64,000 bases of DNA, taken from positions 124,001-188,000 of the forward strand of contig NZ_VOUX01000032.1 of the NCBI RefSeq assembly GCF_008011855.1, written 5' to 3'. A program made the translations under genes and the position numbers. Source of the DNA: Serratia bockelmannii. Its GTDB lineage: Bacteria; Pseudomonadota; Gammaproteobacteria; Enterobacterales; Enterobacteriaceae. Under the pieces are notes generated by a model, which was not told where the DNA came from, searched no databases, and saw only the letters and a list, made by a program, of their open reading frames with translations. Within the stretch, counting starts at the first letter, position 1. Every line of letters starts with the position of its first letter. This document shows positions 48,770-58,088 of this stretch, one piece after another.

Positions 48770-51315
48770 GCGTGGCTCTCCTCGGTATCGATCAGGGTGA
48801 CGGGAATGCGCTCATCAGGGCGCGCCGGGCGGTGCTGGTCGCGTTCGGCCACTACCTGCACATTCGGATCGCGCAGCGGGCTGTTGATGAAGTGAGCGAA
48901 GCGAAGCTGCGTTTCCGGATGCTCGACGGTCTCTTTCCACTCGCAGACCACCGCGTCGCGCAGGCGGGCGATCTCCGCTTCCAACTGCTCGTTGATGCCG
49001 AGCTTATCGTCGACGATCACCTTGCGCAGGTAATCGATGCCACCTTCCAGGCTCTCCAGCCATACCGAGGTACGCTGCAGCTTATCGGCGGTGCGGATAT
49101 AGAACATCATGAAGCGGTCGAGGTAGCGCACCAGGGTCTCGCGATCGAGATCGGCGGCCAGCAGGTCGGCGTGGCGTGGTTTCATGCCGCCGTTGCCGCA
49201 GACGTACAGGTTCCAGCCGTTCTCGGTGGCGATGATGCCGACGTCCTTGCCCTGCGCTTCGGCGCATTCGCGGGTGCAGCCCGAGACGCCGAACTTCATT
49301 TTGTGCGGGGTGCGGATGCCTTTGTAGCGATGTTCCAGCGTGACGCCGAAGCCGACGCTGTCGCCGACGCCGTAGCGGCACCAGGTGCTGCCGACGCAGG
49401 TTTTCGCCATGCGTAGCGCCTTGGCGTACGCGTGGCCGGTTTCAAAGCCGGCGGCGAGCAGCTTGCTCCAGATGGCCGGCAGATCGTCTTTCTGCGCCCC
49501 GAACATGCCGATACGCTGCGAACCGGTCATTTTGGTGTAGAGGTTGTACTCCTTGGCGATCTGGCCGATGGCCAGCAGGCCATCCGGGGTGATTTCGCCG
49601 CCGGCGGAGCGCGGGATCACCGAGTAGGTGCCGTCTTTTTGGATATTGCCGAGGAAGTTGTCGTTGGTATCCTGCAGCGGCGTATGCTGCGGCTTGAGGA
49701 TGTACTCGTTCCAGCATGAGGCCAGCAGCGAGCCGACGGTCGGTTTACACACTTCGCAGCCGTAGCCTTTGCCGTATTTGGCCAGCAATGCCTCGAACGA
49801 CTTGATGCCTTCGACGCGGATCAGGTGGAACAGCTCCTGGCGTGAATAGGCGAAGTGTTCGCACAGGTGGTGGTTGACCTCGATGCCTTGCTTGCTCAGC
49901 TCGGCGTTCAGTACCTGGGTGAGCAGCGGGATGCAGCCGCCGCAGCCGGTGCCGGCCTTGGTTTCGGCCTTTAGCGCCGCCACGGTGTGGCAGCCTTTGT
50001 TGACCGCCTGGATGATGTCACCTTTGCTGACGTCGAAGCAGGAGCAGATCTGCGCGCTTTCCGGCAGCGAATCTACGCCGATGGCCGGTTTGCTGCCCGC
50101 ATGGGCCGGCAGGATCAGGCCGTCCGGGTTTTCCGGCAGCTCGATGCCGTTCAACGCCAGCTGCAGCAGGTTGCCATAATCGCTGGTGTCGCCTACCAGC
50201 ACCGCGCCGAGCAGGGTTTTATTGTCGGCGCTGACCACGATACGTTTGTAGACTTCTTTGCTTTCATCCAGATAAACGTAGCTGCGGGCGCCTTCGGTGC
50301 GGCCATGGGCATCGCCGATGCCGCCGACGTCCACGCCCAGCAGCTTCAGCTTGGCGCTCATGTCGGCGCCCTGGAAGCCGTTTTCGCGGTCCAGCAGGTG
50401 ATCGGCGGCCACCTGCGCCATTTTGTACCCCGGTGCCACCAGGCCAAAGGTGCGATCGCGCCAGGCGGCGCACTCACCGATGGCGTACACGTCCGGATCA
50501 GACGTTTGGCAGCTGTCGTTGATGGCGATGCCGCCGCGGCGGCCAACCTCCAGCCCGCACTGACGCGCCAGCTTGTCCTGGGCGCGGATGCCGGTGGAGA
50601 ACACGATGAAGTCCACTTCCAGCAGGCTACCGTCGGCGAAATGCATGGTTTTGCGCGCCGTGCCGCCGCCGTTGACGATCTCCTGGGTATTTTTGCCGGT
50701 GTGAACCTTGACGCCCATGCGCTCGATCTTGTGGCGCAGCTGGTCACCGCCCATCGGGTCGAGCTGTTCGGCCATCAGTACCGGAGCGAACTCGATCACG
50801 TGCGTTTCCACCCCCAGGCTTTTCAGCGCGCCGGCGGCTTCCAGCCCTAACAGCCCGCCGCCGACTACCGCACCGCGTTTGCTGCGGCGCGCGCAGGCTT
50901 CGATGGCGTTCAGGTCTTCGATGGTGCGGTAAACGAAGCAGTCCTGGCTATCCGAGCCCTTAATCGGCGGGATCCACGGATAGGAACCGGTGGCCATGAT
51001 TAGCTTGTCGTAATAGACGGTGCGGCCGGTGTTGGAGTGGATCACTTTCTCGTCACGATTGATGGTGATAGCGCGTTCGCCGACCAGTACCTTTACGCCG
51101 TGTTTTTCGTAAAAGCCTTCGCGCACCAGCGACAGCTCTTCGGCGGTGTGGTGAGAGAAGTAGGAAGAGAGGTGCACGCGATCGTAAGCGATACGCGGCT
51201 CTTCGCAAAATACGGTGATTTCGAACTGGTCTTTGTCTGCTTTATCCAACAGATCTTCGATGAACCGGTGGCCGACCATGCCATTGCCGACGACGGCAAG
51301 TTTGACTCTGCTCAT
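48766..51315 (-). CDS. nirB: Nitrite reductase (NADH) large subunit
   Basis: Reduces nitrite to ammonium with NADH in the cytoplasm under anaerobiosis. It has 849 residues (E. coli 847). An N-terminal FAD/NADH oxidoreductase (VVGNGMVGHRFIEDL, VGGGLLGLEAAGAL) is followed by a BFD-like [2Fe-2S] region (ICSCFDVSKGDII and GTGCGGC) and then the siroheme/[4Fe-4S] domain with CVGSTWC and CTREC supplying the cluster cysteines. ATG 51315 (MSRVKLAVVGNG) is the family start; 24 codons of open frame upstream are leader. First gene of nirBDC-cysG. Confidence 0.98.
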   Translation of the reverse strand: MSRVKLAVVGNGMVGHRFIEDLLDKADKDQFEITVFCEEPRIAYDRVHLSSYFSHHTAEELSLVREGFYEKHGVKVLVGERAITINRDEKVIHSNTGRTVYYDKLIMATGSYPWIPPIKGSDSQDCFVYRTIEDLNAIEACARRSKRGAVVGGGLLGLEAAGALKSLGVETHVIEFAPVLMAEQLDPMGGDQLRHKIERMGVKVHTGKNTQEIVNGGGTARKTMHFADGSLLEVDFIVFSTGIRAQDKLARQCGLEVGRRGGIAINDSCQTSDPDVYAIGECAAWRDRTFGLVAPGYKMAQVAADHLLDRENGFQGADMSAKLKLLGVDVGGIGDAHGRTEGARSYVYLDESKEVYKRIVVSADNKTLLGAVLVGDTSDYGNLLQLALNGIELPENPDGLILPAHAGSKPAIGVDSLPESAQICSCFDVSKGDIIQAVNKGCHTVAALKAETKAGTGCGGCIPLLTQVLNAELSKQGIEVNHHLCEHFAYSRQELFHLIRVEGIKSFEALLAKYGKGYGCEVCKPTVGSLLASCWNEYILKPQHTPLQDTNDNFLGNIQKDGTYSVIPRSAGGEITPDGLLAIGQIAKEYNLYTKMTGSQRIGMFGAQKDDLPAIWSKLLAAGFETGHAYAKALRMAKTCVGSTWCRYGVGDSVGFGVTLEHRYKGIRTPHKMKFGVSGCTRECAEAQGKDVGIIATENGWNLYVCGNGGMKPRHADLLAADLDRETLVRYLDRFMMFYIRTADKLQRTSVWLESLEGGIDYLRKVIVDDKLGINEQLEAEIARLRDAVVCEWKETVEHPETQLRFAHFINSPLRDPNVQVVAERDQHRPARPDERIPVTLIDTEESHA

Positions 51316-51346
51316 TATTGCCTCAAAATTCTGGTTTCCTAGGGTT

Positions 51347-51416
51347 ACCTTATCCCTCCCGATGAGCAATTTATTGATGCAAATCAATCACACTCCCATA
51401 TACCTCCAATGTGGTA
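51347..51416 (-). promoter_or_regulatory. nirB promoter with FNR and NarL/NarP sites
   Basis: TTGATGCAAATCAA (51374-51387) is a perfect FNR site. TACCTCC-AA-TGTGGTA (51401-51416) is a 7-2-7 NarL/NarP pair, 28 bp further upstream centre to centre, the same spacing as the -41.5 and -69.5 sites of E. coli nirB. A -10 TAAGGT lies at 51352-51347, placing transcription start near 51339. Activation by anaerobiosis and by nitrate or nitrite is expected. Confidence 0.88.
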
Positions 51417-51603
51417 TATAAATGATTTTTCACGTTTTTTGATAAGTTGCGGATTTTATTCATCTTTAGCTGAAGCGAGTCAGTTTGCAGGTAAATTACC
51501 CCGCAGGGAGTAAACGCAAGGGGTAGGCATGGCACGGCGACTTTGTCAGCGCGATCCGCTGCCAGTATGATGAAGAAAACCAGCGCAACGGCAGAGGTGA
51601 AGG

Positions 51604-52887
51604 GTGGCGAAACGTCCATTGAAGTTTATCGACAACCTGCGTTTAAGCGGGCATGAAGGATTGTGGCAACTGGCAATCGAGCAGGGGCGCATCGCGCATC
51701 TGGTGCCACAGCCGGAAGGACAGGAGTGGCGCAGCGACGTGCTGGATGCGCAGGGCGGGTTGGCGTTGCCGGCGTTCGTCGAACCGCATATCCACCTGGA
51801 TACCACGCAGACCGCCGGTCAGCCGGCCTGGAACCAGTCCGGCACGCTGTTCGAGGGCATTGAGCGCTGGGCTGAACGCAAAGCGCTGCTGACTCATGAA
51901 GACGTCAAACAGCGCGCCTGGCAAACGCTTAAGTGGCAGATCGCCAACGGCGTGCAGTATGTGCGCACCCACGTCGACGTTTCCGATCCCACGCTGACCG
52001 CGCTGCGCGCCATGCTGGAGGTGAAGCAGGAAGTGGCGCCTTGGGTGACGCTGCAGATTGTCGCCTTCCCGCAGGAGGGGATCCTTTCCTACCCCAACGG
52101 CGAAGCGTTGCTTGAAGAAGCGTTGCGGCTCGGGGCCGACGTGGTGGGCGCCATTCCGCACTTCGAATTCACCCGCGAGTACGGCGTGGAGTCGCTGCAT
52201 AAGGCGTTCGCGCTGGCGCAAAAATACGATCGGCTGGTGGACGTGCACTGCGATGAAATCGACGACGAGCAATCGCGCTTCGTCGAGACCGTGGCGGCGC
52301 TGGCACTGAAGCTGGAGATGGGAGCGAAAGTCACCGCCAGCCACACCACGGCGATGCACTCTTACAACGGCGCTTACGCCTCGCGGCTGTTCCGTCTGTT
52401 GAAGATGTCCGGCATCAACTTCGTCGCCAATCCGCTGGTGAACATTCACCTGCAGGGCCGTTTCGACAGTTACCCGAAACGGCGCGGCGTGACCCGAGTG
52501 AAGGAGATGCTGGAGGCGGAGATCAACATCTGTTTCGGCCATGACGACGTGTTCGATCCTTGGTACCCGCTCGGCACCGCCAACATGCTGCAGGTGCTGC
52601 ACATGGGGCTGCACGTGTGCCAGCTGATGGGCTATGGCCAAATCGACGACGGACTGAAGCTGATCACCCACCATAGCGCGCGCACGCTTAACCTGAGCGA
52701 CTACGGCCTGGCGGCCGGCAACAGCGCCAACCTGGTGATCCTGCCGGCGGAAAGCGGCTTCGACGCAGTGCGTCGCCAGACGCCGGTGCGTTATTCGATT
52801 CGCCAGGGTGCGGTGATCGCCGAAACGCGGCCGGCGGAAACCACGCTGCATTTGCAGCAGGAGGAGACGGTGGATTTTCGGCGCTAA
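51604..52887 (+). CDS. codA: Cytosine deaminase
   Basis: Deaminates cytosine to uracil for pyrimidine salvage. It has 427 residues, identical in length to E. coli CodA and highly similar throughout. Metal ligands are His62 and His64 (EPHIHLD) with further ligands in [15 protein letters not shown] and the Asp of [23 protein letters not shown] is conserved. The start is GTG 51604; ATG codons at 51567 and 51570 are out of frame. No codB (cytosine permease) is adjacent, unlike the E. coli codBA operon. It is divergent from nirB and converges with tsgA. Confidence 0.96.
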   Translation: MAKRPLKFIDNLRLSGHEGLWQLAIEQGRIAHLVPQPEGQEWRSDVLDAQGGLALPAFVEPHIHLDTTQTAGQPAWNQSGTLFEGIERWAERKALLTHEDVKQRAWQTLKWQIANGVQYVRTHVDVSDPTLTALRAMLEVKQEVAPWVTLQIVAFPQEGILSYPNGEALLEEALRLGADVVGAIPHFEFTREYGVESLHKAFALAQKYDRLVDVHCDEIDDEQSRFVETVAALALKLEMGAKVTASHTTAMHSYNGAYASRLFRLLKMSGINFVANPLVNIHLQGRFDSYPKRRGVTRVKEMLEAEINICFGHDDVFDPWYPLGTANMLQVLHMGLHVCQLMGYGQIDDGLKLITHHSARTLNLSDYGLAAGNSANLVILPAESGFDAVRRQTPVRYSIRQGAVIAETRPAETTLHLQQEETVDFRR

Positions 52888-52890
52888 GGC

Positions 52891-52920
52891 GCAAAAAAAG
52901 GGCGCCTTGCGGGCGCCCTT
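52891..52920. terminator. Terminator between codA and tsgA
   Basis: AAGGGCGCC (52898-52906) pairs with GGCGCCCTT (52912-52920). Seven A precede it, giving a good T-run for tsgA on the minus strand; the plus side is weaker. Confidence 0.85.
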
Positions 52921-52941
52921 GATGTATTTGATGCGAAGAAA

Positions 52942-54126
52942 TCAGTGCGTTACGTGACCGTGGCTGCGGTGCTTGGTCACGAAGCCCAGCAGCAGACACA
53001 TCACAAACACCGCCATGTACAGGCCGTTGGCGGTGGTCAGCGCCGCATGCGCGCCGCCTTTCGCCACGATCGGGCCGGTGACCACGAAGGTCAGCATGGT
53101 GCCGATGGTGCCGCAGGTCAGGATAAAGTTGACCAGTTTCGGCGAGGAAGCCTTGGTCTGCAGCGAGCCGAGGGTGATCAGCGTGGTGTAGATGGCGCTG
53201 GAAACGAAGCCCAGGGCCATGATGTAGTAGCCCAGGTGCTCCGGATTGTCGGTGCTGACGAACAGGTACATCGCGCCGGTAGCCAGCGCGGCCAGCACGG
53301 TGACGATGCGTTGCAGATCGAAGAAGCGCAGGATGAAGCTGAACACCCACATGCCAACCATATAAGAGGTCCAGAAGTCGCTCACCAGCTTACCGGCCTG
53401 GCCGATGTCCATGTTGAACGACTTGGTGGCGTACTCAGGCACCCACTGAATGAAGCCCAACTGGCCGAGGATGTAGCACAGCGCGGCGATCGATAGGAAC
53501 AGCACGCCGATGCCCCATTTTTCTTTCTCGACTGGTTGACCGGCATCGGCGCCTTTCTTGCCCAGCACCGGGAAGTCGGAGCACAAGGTCAGCACGAAGA
53601 TCCCCACGTACAGCAGGCCGATGCAGGCATAAACCCAGTACCAGCCGATATGGCGGGCCAGCAGCATCGCGGCGACGATCGGGAAGATCATCCCGGCCAT
53701 GCTGAAGAAGGAATCGGTGAACAACAGGCGCGAACCGCGCTGGCGGCCGGCATACATGTGGGTGATCAGGAAGGTGCCGATCGACATGGTGATGCCGCTC
53801 ACCACGCCGAGGATAAACATGCACAGCGAGAACATGGTCAGGCTCTTGCCGAGCATCAGCCCCGCGACTGCCAGCACCATCAGGACAAAGCCGAAGATCA
53901 ACTGACGCTTCAGCGGGATGATTTCCATCAGCCAGGCATTGAGGAAGATCGAAATCAAAATACCGGCGTTGAGGAAAGTAAAGGTGTTACTCATGCTGGA
54001 AACCGGCAGATTAAAGTACTCTGCAATGTTTCCCATCACCATCCCTGTGACGATCACTAAAGCACCGGTCAGCGCGTACGAAAAGAAGCTGATCCAGGTA
54101 AGCCGTATGCGGTTACTGTCATTCAT
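52942..54126 (-). CDS. tsgA: Major facilitator superfamily protein TsgA
   Basis: A predicted 12-TM transporter of 394 residues (E. coli TsgA/YhfC 393) with unknown substrate. Hydrophobic segments are spread over the whole length with a longer cytoplasmic loop near 190-215 ([21 protein letters not shown]). The Salmonella gene was found by its response to tellurite, selenite and low oxygen. It keeps its E. coli position near nirB, but codA now separates them. Confidence 0.93.
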   Translation of the reverse strand: MNDSNRIRLTWISFFSYALTGALVIVTGMVMGNIAEYFNLPVSSMSNTFTFLNAGILISIFLNAWLMEIIPLKRQLIFGFVLMVLAVAGLMLGKSLTMFSLCMFILGVVSGITMSIGTFLITHMYAGRQRGSRLLFTDSFFSMAGMIFPIVAAMLLARHIGWYWVYACIGLLYVGIFVLTLCSDFPVLGKKGADAGQPVEKEKWGIGVLFLSIAALCYILGQLGFIQWVPEYATKSFNMDIGQAGKLVSDFWTSYMVGMWVFSFILRFFDLQRIVTVLAALATGAMYLFVSTDNPEHLGYYIMALGFVSSAIYTTLITLGSLQTKASSPKLVNFILTCGTIGTMLTFVVTGPIVAKGGAHAALTTANGLYMAVFVMCLLLGFVTKHRSHGHVTH

Positions 54127-54317
54127 TGTATAGGCCTGAATATGTCTGTTAGAGGTTTTAAAGCTGGCATAAGGCCGCTGGCTTTTCCTGGCAAACGCAG
54201 AAAAAAGTCCCGATCAGGCCACCAGGGGGCGGATCCTAGCACAGACAACGGGATTTTTTGTGATGGCTGTCGATTTTTTGATGCAACCCATGAAGGGATG
54301 ATACGCATTATTGTGAT

Positions 54318-55298
54318 CTATTTGCGTACCGTCACAATGGAATCACGGTGGACGATCGTCGGCTCAAACCGGTGCGCCGGGGTGGCAGGGTCGATCAGCC
54401 TGCGCGCCGCGTATTGGGCCATTTCGCTGATGGGAAAATGTACGCTGCTCAACGCCGGGCGCACGAAAGGTGCGCGTTCGCCGCTGTCGTAACAGATCAA
54501 GGAGATATCCTGCGGTACCCGCAGGCGGTGCTCGTTGATCGCCAGCAGCGCGCCGATCGCCATCTCTTCGTTGCAGCAGTAGATGGCGCTGGGCCGTGCG
54601 GTTTGCTGCAGCAGATGATCGGCGCAGCGGTAACCGCTTTCCAGATCGTAGACGCCCTCCAGACAGGCTACCGGCTCGATATTCGCCGCCTGCATAGCCT
54701 CTTCAAATCCTTGCAGCCGCAGGCGGCTCGACGGGCGCTCGCGCGGGCCGCTGATGCAGGCGATGCGCCGGTGCCCGGCGTCGAGTAACTGCTGCGTCGC
54801 CATGCGGCTGGCAAGCGGGTGATCGAAGGTGACGCAGCGGTCTTCCAGCCCCGGCACCAGACGATCGAGCAACACGAAATCACGTTGCTCCGCCGCCAGC
54901 TGGCGCAGCCGATCGTCGCTGAGAAAACGCACGTGCAGGATCACGCCGTCGCAGCGCAGGCTGAACAGCCGCTGCACCGCCTGCCATTCGTTTTCGGCAC
55001 TGTTGCGGCCCTGGGTCACCAGCAGCTGCTTGCCGTGGGATTCGGCCTCGGTCTGCACGAAGTCCATCAGCGCGCCGAAGAAGCCACCGCGGTACGACGT
55101 CGTGACCAACCCGAGGGTATTGCTGTGGCTGGAGGCGAGCGCACGGGCCGCCGGGTTGGGGGTATAACCGAGCTGGGCGACGGCGCGTTCAACCTTCTCG
55201 CGGGTCGGCGCCTTGACGTTGCTGTCGCCGTTCACTACCCGCGATACGGTGGCGCGCGATACGCCCGCCAGCGCCGCGACATCTTCCAGTGTCACCAT
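54318..55298 (-). CDS. LacI-family transcriptional regulator of the adjacent GH4/EIIA genes
   Basis: A 326-residue LacI/GalR regulator. The helix-turn-helix is at the N-terminus (MVTLEDVAALAGVSRATVSR, then the hinge region to about 60), followed by a periplasmic-binding-protein-like sensor (GLVTTSYRGGFFGALMDFV, DGVILHVRFLSD, PSAIYCCNEEMAIGAL). It is broadly similar to AscG/GalR-type regulators of beta-glucoside genes. ATG 55298 is chosen by the family N-terminus and an AGGAG site; 19 more codons are open upstream. It lies downstream of the GH4 gene, same strand, behind an intrinsic terminator. The target is probably the 18-bp palindrome in front of the EIIA gene. Confidence 0.9.
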   Translation of the reverse strand: MVTLEDVAALAGVSRATVSRVVNGDSNVKAPTREKVERAVAQLGYTPNPAARALASSHSNTLGLVTTSYRGGFFGALMDFVQTEAESHGKQLLVTQGRNSAENEWQAVQRLFSLRCDGVILHVRFLSDDRLRQLAAEQRDFVLLDRLVPGLEDRCVTFDHPLASRMATQQLLDAGHRRIACISGPRERPSSRLRLQGFEEAMQAANIEPVACLEGVYDLESGYRCADHLLQQTARPSAIYCCNEEMAIGALLAINEHRLRVPQDISLICYDSGERAPFVRPALSSVHFPISEMAQYAARRLIDPATPAHRFEPTIVHRDSIVTVRK

Positions 55299-55319
55299 CG
55301 TCCAACTCCTGATTACGGC

Positions 55320-55349
55320 TAAAAAAATGGGTTCGGCGTGCCGAACCCC
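55320..55349 (-). terminator. Terminator between GH4 gene and LacI-type regulator
   Basis: On the minus strand GGGTTCGGC and GCCGAACCC (55348-55340 and 55337-55329) form a nine-bp inverted repeat, followed by A and seven T. It stands 20 bp before the regulator gene, so it would end the EIIA-GH4 transcript or let only part of it continue into the regulator. Confidence 0.85.
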
Positions 55350-55368
55350 TGTCATACCGCGCCGGCGC

Positions 55369-56676
55369 TTACCTGAACTGCGGCAAGTACGGCGCGTTTA
55401 TCGTCAACACCTCGTCCAGCAACGGCTGTGCCAGGTTGGCGTTGCCCACCAGCGGGTTGGCGATCAGCGCCAGCAAGCCGCTGCGGCGATCGCCGTGCAC
55501 TGCCGCCTCGATGGTCAGGCGCTCGTAGGCTTTTACCTGCTGCGTCAGCGCCTGCATCGGTTCCGACAGCGGGCCGAACGTCAGCGGATGCGCGCCCTGG
55601 GCATCGACGATACAGTTGATTTCTATCACAGCATCGTCCGGCAGGCCATGGATTGCGCCGCGGTTTGCGGTGTTGACCACTAATTGCGTGCCGAGATTAT
55701 TATGGATAGCACGGATCAGCTCCAGCGCAACTTCGGAATAGAAAGAACCGCCGCGGAAGCTGAGTTGCTCCGGTTTACTGTTCAACTGCGGATCGGCATA
55801 CAGCTCGAACAGCTCTTTTTCTACCTGCATCACCTGCTCGGCGCGGGTGCCGCGCTCGCCGGCGGCAGCCATCTCTTCCGCCAGCATCTCGCGGGTCTGG
55901 TAAAAATAGCGGTGGTACGGGCAGGGGATGGCGCCGAGCGCGCGCAGGAAGTCCGGCTGCCAGGGCTCTTCCTTGATGTTGTTCATGGTCAGCGCCGCGC
56001 CGTCGCACAACATGTCGATCACGTTGCCGGTGACGTCGCGCCCCTGCTGCGTGACCTGATGCACCCAGACCATGTGATTCAAACCGGCGAACCGCAGCTG
56101 CACGTCGGCGTAAGGCGCCTGCAGCATGTTGGCGATCATGTGATGCATGCTGATCGGTACGTTACACAGGCCGATGATCTTCGCTTTGGTAAAGCGGGAC
56201 ACCGCCTCGGTGACGATGCCGGCCGGGTTGGTGAAGTTGATGATCCAGGCGTCCGGCGCCAGCTTTTCCACCCGACGGGCGATATCCAGCATCACCGGAA
56301 TGGTGCGCAGCGCCTTGGCGAAGCCGCCGACGCCGGTGGTCTCCTGGCCGAGCAGCTGGTATTTCAGGCCCAGCCGTTCATCGGCGGCGCGCGCCGGCAG
56401 TTGCCCGACGCGGAACTGGGTCAGCACGAAAGCGGCGCCGTGAATGGCGTCGTCCAGCGCGAAGTGCACGCTGACCTTCACCTGTTCCAGCCCGTGGCGC
56501 GCCAGCATGCGGCGGGTCAGGGCGGCGATGGTTTCCACTTTTTGGCGGCCTGGCTCGACGTCCACCAGCGCCAGTTCGGTGACCGGCAGCTCATCGATGC
56601 GTTGGATCAGCCCATCGACCAGTTCGGGAGTGTAGCTGCTGCCACCGCCAATCACCGCGATTTTGAGCGTGTTCAT
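55369..56676 (-). CDS. 6-phospho-beta-glucosidase, glycoside hydrolase family 4
   Basis: NAD- and Mn-dependent hydrolase of 6-phospho-beta-glucosides such as cellobiose-6-phosphate or phosphorylated arbutin/salicin. It has 435 residues, typical for GH4. The NAD motif is IGGGSSYTPEL (9-19). The metal ligands are Cys171 (GLCNVPISMHH) and His201 (AGLNHMVW), the pattern of LicH/CelF-type enzymes rather than alpha-galactosidases. NFTNPAGIVTEA is conserved. ATG 56676 overlaps the upstream EIIA stop in a 4-bp overlap. The substrate is inferred. Confidence 0.93.
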   Translation of the reverse strand: MNTLKIAVIGGGSSYTPELVDGLIQRIDELPVTELALVDVEPGRQKVETIAALTRRMLARHGLEQVKVSVHFALDDAIHGAAFVLTQFRVGQLPARAADERLGLKYQLLGQETTGVGGFAKALRTIPVMLDIARRVEKLAPDAWIINFTNPAGIVTEAVSRFTKAKIIGLCNVPISMHHMIANMLQAPYADVQLRFAGLNHMVWVHQVTQQGRDVTGNVIDMLCDGAALTMNNIKEEPWQPDFLRALGAIPCPYHRYFYQTREMLAEEMAAAGERGTRAEQVMQVEKELFELYADPQLNSKPEQLSFRGGSFYSEVALELIRAIHNNLGTQLVVNTANRGAIHGLPDDAVIEINCIVDAQGAHPLTFGPLSEPMQALTQQVKAYERLTIEAAVHGDRRSGLLALIANPLVGNANLAQPLLDEVLTINAPYLPQFR

Positions 56677-57023
56677 GAGCGGCCCTCCGTCTGTGACTGA
56701 CGGCGATAGAGCTCGATCATGTCGTCGGCCAGATCCTGGATGACCATGGCGTTCATCAGATGATCCTGCGCATGCACGGTGATCAGGTTGATCGCCAGCT
56801 TGCCGCAGCCTTCGTCCAGGCCGATCAGCTCGGTCTGGATCAGGTGCGCCTTCTTCACCCATTCTTTGGATTCGACCATGTGTTTGGCCGCGGCGGCGAA
56901 GTCACCGGCGCGCGCTTGCCGCAACGCCATCAACGCATTACTGCGCGCGCTGCCGGAGAACACCAGCAGTTCCATGATGGTGCTTTCAAACTCGGGGCTG
57001 ACTTCAGTCATCAATTCACTCAC
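56673..57023 (-). CDS. PTS EIIA component, lactose/cellobiose family
   Basis: A 116-residue phosphocarrier, the same length as E. coli ChbA. It accepts phosphate from HPr and passes it to an EIIB. An all-helical fold with the HAQDHLM block (84-90) carrying the phosphoacceptor histidine, and the C-terminal helix DDMIELYRRQ. No EIIB or EIIC gene is adjacent, so the partner permease must be encoded elsewhere or this EIIA has another role. It is the first gene of the EIIA-GH4 unit. Confidence 0.92.
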   Translation of the reverse strand: MSELMTEVSPEFESTIMELLVFSGSARSNALMALRQARAGDFAAAAKHMVESKEWVKKAHLIQTELIGLDEGCGKLAINLITVHAQDHLMNAMVIQDLADDMIELYRRQSQTEGRS

Positions 57024-57363
57024 GTCATTTCTCCAGGGGTTGCGCGGCTACGCCGCCGTGGGATACCTCAGTATCCGTTCTTTTATAATGAGAGCGCTCT
57101 CATTTATATAGGGTAACGGCAACGGGTGTGCAAACTGGGAGGTAGATCGCAAAAAACGCCCCGGGGCGGCGCTGGGCAAAAAATGCGTGACGCGGTTGGC
57201 AAAAAAGCCTTCTGCGCCCATACTTTCCGCAGCAAAATTCAGGGCCGCCTAGGATATGTCCCGTAATTGGGTAAATATAGGTAAATGGCTGGTACTTGCC
57301 GATACAGCTCTTTAGAATCAAAGCGCTTTTCCGTTGTTTGTCTCTCAGAGAAAGGACCCGTTA
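57024..57363. other. EIIA-ppiA divergent control region
   Basis: A 340-bp gap holding the promoters of the EIIA-GH4 unit (minus) and of ppiA (plus). On the minus side a TTGCAC, 17 bp, TATATA arrangement (57131 down to 57105) precedes the palindromic operator. On the plus side AT-rich sequence near 57255-57290 may hold the ppiA promoter. No other gene is seen. Confidence 0.5.
57087..57104. promoter_or_regulatory. Perfect 18-bp palindrome, candidate LacI-type operator
   Basis: AATGAGAGCGCTCTCATT is a perfect palindrome with the central CG typical of LacI/GalR operators. It lies 64 bp before the EIIA start codon and directly after the predicted -10 box, where a repressor would block transcription. 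Confidence 0.75.
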
Positions 57364-57933
57364 ATGTTCAAACGTACTTTAGTGACCTTCGTCGCGCTGT
57401 GTTCCCTGACAGCGATGGCGCCAGCGGCGCTCGCCGCCGGTGAAACCCACGTCATGCTGACCACCTCGGCAGGGAATATCGAGTTGGCGCTCGACAGTCA
57501 GAAGGCACCGGTTTCCACCCAGAATTTCGTCGATTACGTGAACAGCGGGTACTACAACAACACCATTTTCCATCGCGTGATCCCGGGCTTTATGGTTCAG
57601 GGCGGCGGTTTCACCGCTGACATGCAGCAGAAATCCACCAAGGCGCCAATCAAGAACGAAGCCGACAACGGCTTGCGCAACCTGCGCGGCACCATTTCGA
57701 TGGCGCGCACCGCCGACAAGGACAGCGCCACCAGCCAGTTCTTCCTGAACGTGGCGGATAACGCCTTCCTGGATCACGGCCAGCGCGATTTCGGCTACGC
57801 CGTGTTCGGCAAAGTGGTGAAAGGCATGGACGTCGTGGACAAGATCGCTCAGGTGCCGACCGGTAACGTCGGCCCTTACCAGAATGTGCCGACCAAACCG
57901 GTGGTGATTCTGTCGGCCAAGGTGTTGCCGTAA
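57364..57933 (+). CDS. ppiA: Periplasmic peptidyl-prolyl cis-trans isomerase A
   Basis: Cyclophilin-type prolyl isomerase that assists folding in the periplasm. It has 189 residues (E. coli 190). The signal peptide spans residues 1-24 (cleavage after ALA, mature AGETHVML). The cyclophilin core has [35 protein letters not shown] and [23 protein letters not shown] 57364 is preferred to a GTG-type start ten codons earlier because it gives the signal peptide. Confidence 0.97.
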   Translation: MFKRTLVTFVALCSLTAMAPAALAAGETHVMLTTSAGNIELALDSQKAPVSTQNFVDYVNSGYYNNTIFHRVIPGFMVQGGGFTADMQQKSTKAPIKNEADNGLRNLRGTISMARTADKDSATSQFFLNVADNAFLDHGQRDFGYAVFGKVVKGMDVVDKIAQVPTGNVGPYQNVPTKPVVILSAKVLP

Positions 57934-58088
57934 GTTTTTTGGCCGATCCCGCCGGGGTCGGCCGTCCTTCCTCACGAAGCCTTGCCTTCATCACTGTTTT
58001 CTCCCGTGCCCCATGCTCTAATCGGCAGACAATAACCAGACCGGAAATCCGGCGTTCGCCCTTTGTTGTCTCTGGATGAGTTGCTGCC

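Noticed and set aside
51500-51535. PurR operator before codA
   Set aside because: ACGCAA occurs near 51514, but the second half is absent (GGGGTAGGCA instead of a TTGCGT-type arm).
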